From Cyanobium sp. (lineage in GTDB: Bacteria; Cyanobacteriota; Cyanobacteriia; PCC-6307; Cyanobiaceae): 7,337 nt of DNA. The notes under the pieces were generated by a model. The model had not been told where the DNA came from. It did no database searches and was given only the letters and a program-made list of their open reading frames with translations. Location of the stretch: the NCBI GenBank assembly GCA_014191535.1, contig BJHC01000068.1, forward strand, positions 1-7,337, read 5' to 3'. Made by a program: the position numbers and the translations under genes. The number at the start of each line of letters is the position of its first letter. Position 1 is the first letter of the stretch. This document shows positions 5,721-7,337 of this stretch, in pieces.

Positions 5721-7169
5721 ATGAGCCCTGCCGCCAGCACCGCCAGCAAACCCGCCGCCAGCAAGGCTTCCGCCGGCAAGGCCGACCTGAAGGTGAGCAC
5801 CAGCCCCCGCCCCGGCAGCCGCCTGGCCGTGGAGATCGCCGTGCCCGGCGGCCGCACCCAGACCAGCCACGACCAGGCCCTGGAGAAGCTGAGCCGCAGC
5901 ATCAAGCTGCCGGGATTCCGCAAGGGCAAGGTGCCCCGGGCGGTGCTGGTGCAGCAGCTCGGCCCCCTGCGCATCCGCGCCACCGCCCTGGAGGACCTGG
6001 TGGACAGCGTCTTCCGCGATGCCCTGCAGCAGGCGGAGATTGCCGCCATCGGTCAACCCAGCGTGGACGGTGGCTTTGAGGCCCTGCTGGAGCGCTTCGA
6101 GCCCGGCAAGGACCTCAGCCTGACCCTGGAGCTGGACGTGCAGCCCACCCCCAGCCTCAAGAGCACCAAGGGGTTGAAGGCCGAAGCCGAAACCGTGGCC
6201 TTCGACGCCGGGCGGGTGGATGAGCTGATCGAGCAGTCCCGCCGTCAGCTGGCGGCCCTGGTGCCGGTGGAAAACCGCGCCGCCGCCACCGGCGATGTGG
6301 CCGTCATCAACTTCAAGGGCACCTTCAGCGACACCGGTGAGGCCATCAGCGGCGGCAGCGCCGATGCCATGGAGGTGGAACTGGAGGACGGCCGCATGAT
6401 CCCCGGCTTTGTGGAGGGGATCATCGGCATGAAGCCCGGCGACAGCAAAACCGTCGCCTGCCAGTTCCCGGAGGAGTACCCCCAGGAGGATGCCGCCGGT
6501 CGCAAGGCCAGCTTTGAGATCAGCCTCACCGAACTGAAGGGCCGTGAGCTGCCGGCCCTGGACGACGCCTTCGCCCAGCAGGCCAGCGACAAGCAAACCC
6601 TGGCGGAGCTGCGGGCCGACCTGGAATCCCGGCTCAAGGAAGACGCCGAGCGCCGCAACCGCTCCAACCGCCACGACGCCCTGCTGGCGGCCCTGGTGGA
6701 GCAGCTGGAGGTGGAACTGCCGGAAACCCTGGTGCAGCAGGAGATCGTGTCGCTGCTGGAGCAGACCGCCGGCCAGCTGGCCCAGCAGGGCATGGACGTG
6801 AAGAAGCTGTTCACGCCGCAGCTGATTCAGAGCCTGCGGGACACCTCACGCCCTGAAGCGGAGGAGCGCCTCAAGCGCAGCCTGGCGCTGCAGGCCCTGG
6901 CCAAGGCCGAACAGATCGAACTGGAGGCCGGCGAGATCGAAGCCAAGGTGAAGGAGCTCAGCCGCGGCTTCAGCGACAGCTCCCGCATCGACCCCGAGCG
7001 CCTGCGCCAGGCGGTGCAGGAAGACCTGATGCGCGACAAGCTGCTGGGTTGGCTGGAGAGCCACGCCACCATCACCGAAAAGGCCGCCGAAGCCGCTGAC
7101 GCCAAGGGCGATGCCAAGCCCAAGGCCAAGAAGAGCAGCAGCAAGAAAGCGGCCACCGCTGACGCCTGA
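5721..7169 (+). CDS. tig: Trigger factor (ribosome-associated chaperone / peptidyl-prolyl isomerase)
   Basis: Trigger factor binds the ribosome near the exit tunnel and shields nascent chains; its middle domain is an FKBP-type prolyl isomerase. The 482-aa product has the ribosome-binding signature GFRKGKVP (65-72) in the N-terminal domain (about 22-140). The FKBP-like domain spans about 185-272, with [12 protein letters not shown] (191-202) and [11 protein letters not shown] (227-237). A long helical C-terminal chaperone domain follows (about 278-455) after the usual LPALDDAFA linker. Two low-complexity ends stand out: an Ala/Ser/Lys leader of about 20 residues before the first strand, and a Lys/Ala/Ser tail (about 454-482) with [11 protein letters not shown]. 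The ATG at 5721 is the only ATG before the conserved domain, but no Shine-Dalgarno is present, so the N-terminal extension rests on this start alone. clpP follows after 39 nt, the usual tig-clpP order. Confidence 0.96.
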   Translation: MSPAASTASKPAASKASAGKADLKVSTSPRPGSRLAVEIAVPGGRTQTSHDQALEKLSRSIKLPGFRKGKVPRAVLVQQLGPLRIRATALEDLVDSVFRDALQQAEIAAIGQPSVDGGFEALLERFEPGKDLSLTLELDVQPTPSLKSTKGLKAEAETVAFDAGRVDELIEQSRRQLAALVPVENRAAATGDVAVINFKGTFSDTGEAISGGSADAMEVELEDGRMIPGFVEGIIGMKPGDSKTVACQFPEEYPQEDAAGRKASFEISLTELKGRELPALDDAFAQQASDKQTLAELRADLESRLKEDAERRNRSNRHDALLAALVEQLEVELPETLVQQEIVSLLEQTAGQLAQQGMDVKKLFTPQLIQSLRDTSRPEAEERLKRSLALQALAKAEQIELEAGEIEAKVKELSRGFSDSSRIDPERLRQAVQEDLMRDKLLGWLESHATITEKAAEAADAKGDAKPKAKKSSSKKAATADA

Positions 7170-7173
7170 TCCC

Positions 7174-7183
7174 CATAGATTGG
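7174..7183 (+). promoter_or_regulatory. CATAGATTGG motif between tig and clpP, possible -10 region
   Basis: This repeats the motif seen upstream of tig (CATAGGATTGG at 5641) with one base less, and both copies follow a GATC. TAGATT (7176-7181) matches TATAAT at 4 of 6 positions. As a promoter it would start clpP transcription within the following hairpin, giving a very short leader. Function is inferred only. Confidence 0.25.
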
Positions 7184-7205
7184 CCGGACTGACCGCAGTC
7201 CGGCC
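7182..7205 (+). promoter_or_regulatory. Perfect 10-bp hairpin directly before the clpP start
   Basis: GGCCGGACTG (7182-7191) pairs without mismatch with CAGTCCGGCC (7196-7205) around the loop ACCG. The stem ends 3 nt before the clpP GTG, so it covers the place where a ribosome would bind. It begins 12 nt after the tig stop codon. No U-tract follows, so as an intrinsic terminator it is incomplete. A translational control element, an mRNA end or processing signal, or a dyad operator are all possible. Confidence 0.6.
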
Positions 7206-7208
7206 CGC

Positions 7209-7337
7209 GTGATCAACGCCCGCATCCACCACCCCATCCAGAACCGCTGGCCGGTGGCCGCCCCGGGCGTGCTGCCCACGGTGGTGGAGCCGTCGGGCCG
7301 CGGCGATCGGGCCTTCGACCTCTATTCCCGCCTGCTG
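7209..7337 (+). CDS. clpP: ATP-dependent Clp protease proteolytic subunit ClpP, N-terminal 43 residues (3' end outside window)
   Basis: ClpP is the serine peptidase ring that degrades substrates fed by ClpX or ClpC ATPases. Only the N-terminus is present: GTG at 7209, then [13 protein letters not shown], a short linker, and [22 protein letters not shown] up to the last base. The [17 protein letters not shown] stretch is the characteristic first helix region of ClpP, just before the RIIFLG strand that would follow. The Ser-His-Asp triad lies downstream of the window. The GTG is chosen because the frame has a TAG at 7176-7178 and no other usual start codon between. The position just downstream of tig supports the call and suggests clpX follows, as in many bacteria. 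Cyanobacteria usually carry several clpP paralogues; I assign no number. The leader hairpin abuts the start codon. Confidence 0.9.
   Translation, partial: MINARIHHPIQNRWPVAAPGVLPTVVEPSGRGDRAFDLYSRLL

Noticed and set aside
5589..6674. Long - strand open frame (361 codons) opposite tig
   Set aside because: Antisense shadow of trigger factor; Gly/Leu/Ala/His repetitive translation and no domain recognised.
7182..7205. Intrinsic terminator of tig
   Set aside because: The stem is strong but the following bases are CGCGTGATC with no U-tract, and clpP begins 3 nt later, so it is described as a leader hairpin instead.
1..7337. A new defence, mobile or biosynthetic system
   Set aside because: All sizeable genes except the TPR protein are well-known housekeeping families in a usual order; no transposase, integrase, toxin-antitoxin or CRISPR-like repeat is present.

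Overview
The window is a high-GC, gene-dense piece of a bacterial chromosome and most resembles a picocyanobacterium of the marine or freshwater Synechococcus / Cyanobium group. Three things support this: the ClpP N-terminus (HHPIQNRW, then [15 protein letters not shown]), the trigger factor signature (RPGSRLAVE, then [19 protein letters not shown]), and the gene set tilS - TPR protein / rnj - dapA - asd / tig - clpP. The assignment comes from remembered protein families and gene order, not from a search.

Layout. (1) On the + strand, the 3' part of tilS (tRNA-Ile lysidine synthase) runs in from the left edge. It overlaps by 17 nt a 170-aa protein with TPR-like helices that ends at 1330. (2) On the - strand, transcribed right to left, lies a probable operon asd (to 5438) - dapA - rnj (ending at 1334). 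The first two genes are 3 nt apart; a 97-nt spacer with two hairpins separates dapA from rnj. The stop codons of the TPR gene and of rnj face each other across 3 nt inside a small palindrome. (3) A 282-bp intergenic region divides asd from tig. It has no convincing gene, but holds a nested inverted repeat, a tandem 10-mer and a hairpin. (4) On the + strand, tig (trigger factor) is followed after 39 nt by the first 43 codons of clpP, which starts with GTG directly behind a perfect 10-bp hairpin.

How the genes fit together. asd and dapA encode consecutive enzymes at the entry to lysine/diaminopimelate synthesis. rnj (RNase J, mRNA decay and processing) follows dapA, as rnjB does in Bacillus subtilis. 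tig and clpP form the common protein-quality-control pair (nascent-chain chaperone and protease). tilS modifies tRNA-Ile for AUA decoding.

No new defence, mobile or biosynthetic system is visible, and there is no IS element, phage gene, CRISPR array, tRNA or rRNA. The items worth a second look are regulatory: the structured asd-tig intergenic region, the hairpin at the clpP start, a CATAG(G)ATTGG motif shared by the tig and clpP upstream regions, the hairpins between dapA and rnj, and the RGG-rich tail of RNase J. None of the six gene starts in the window has a clear Shine-Dalgarno sequence.
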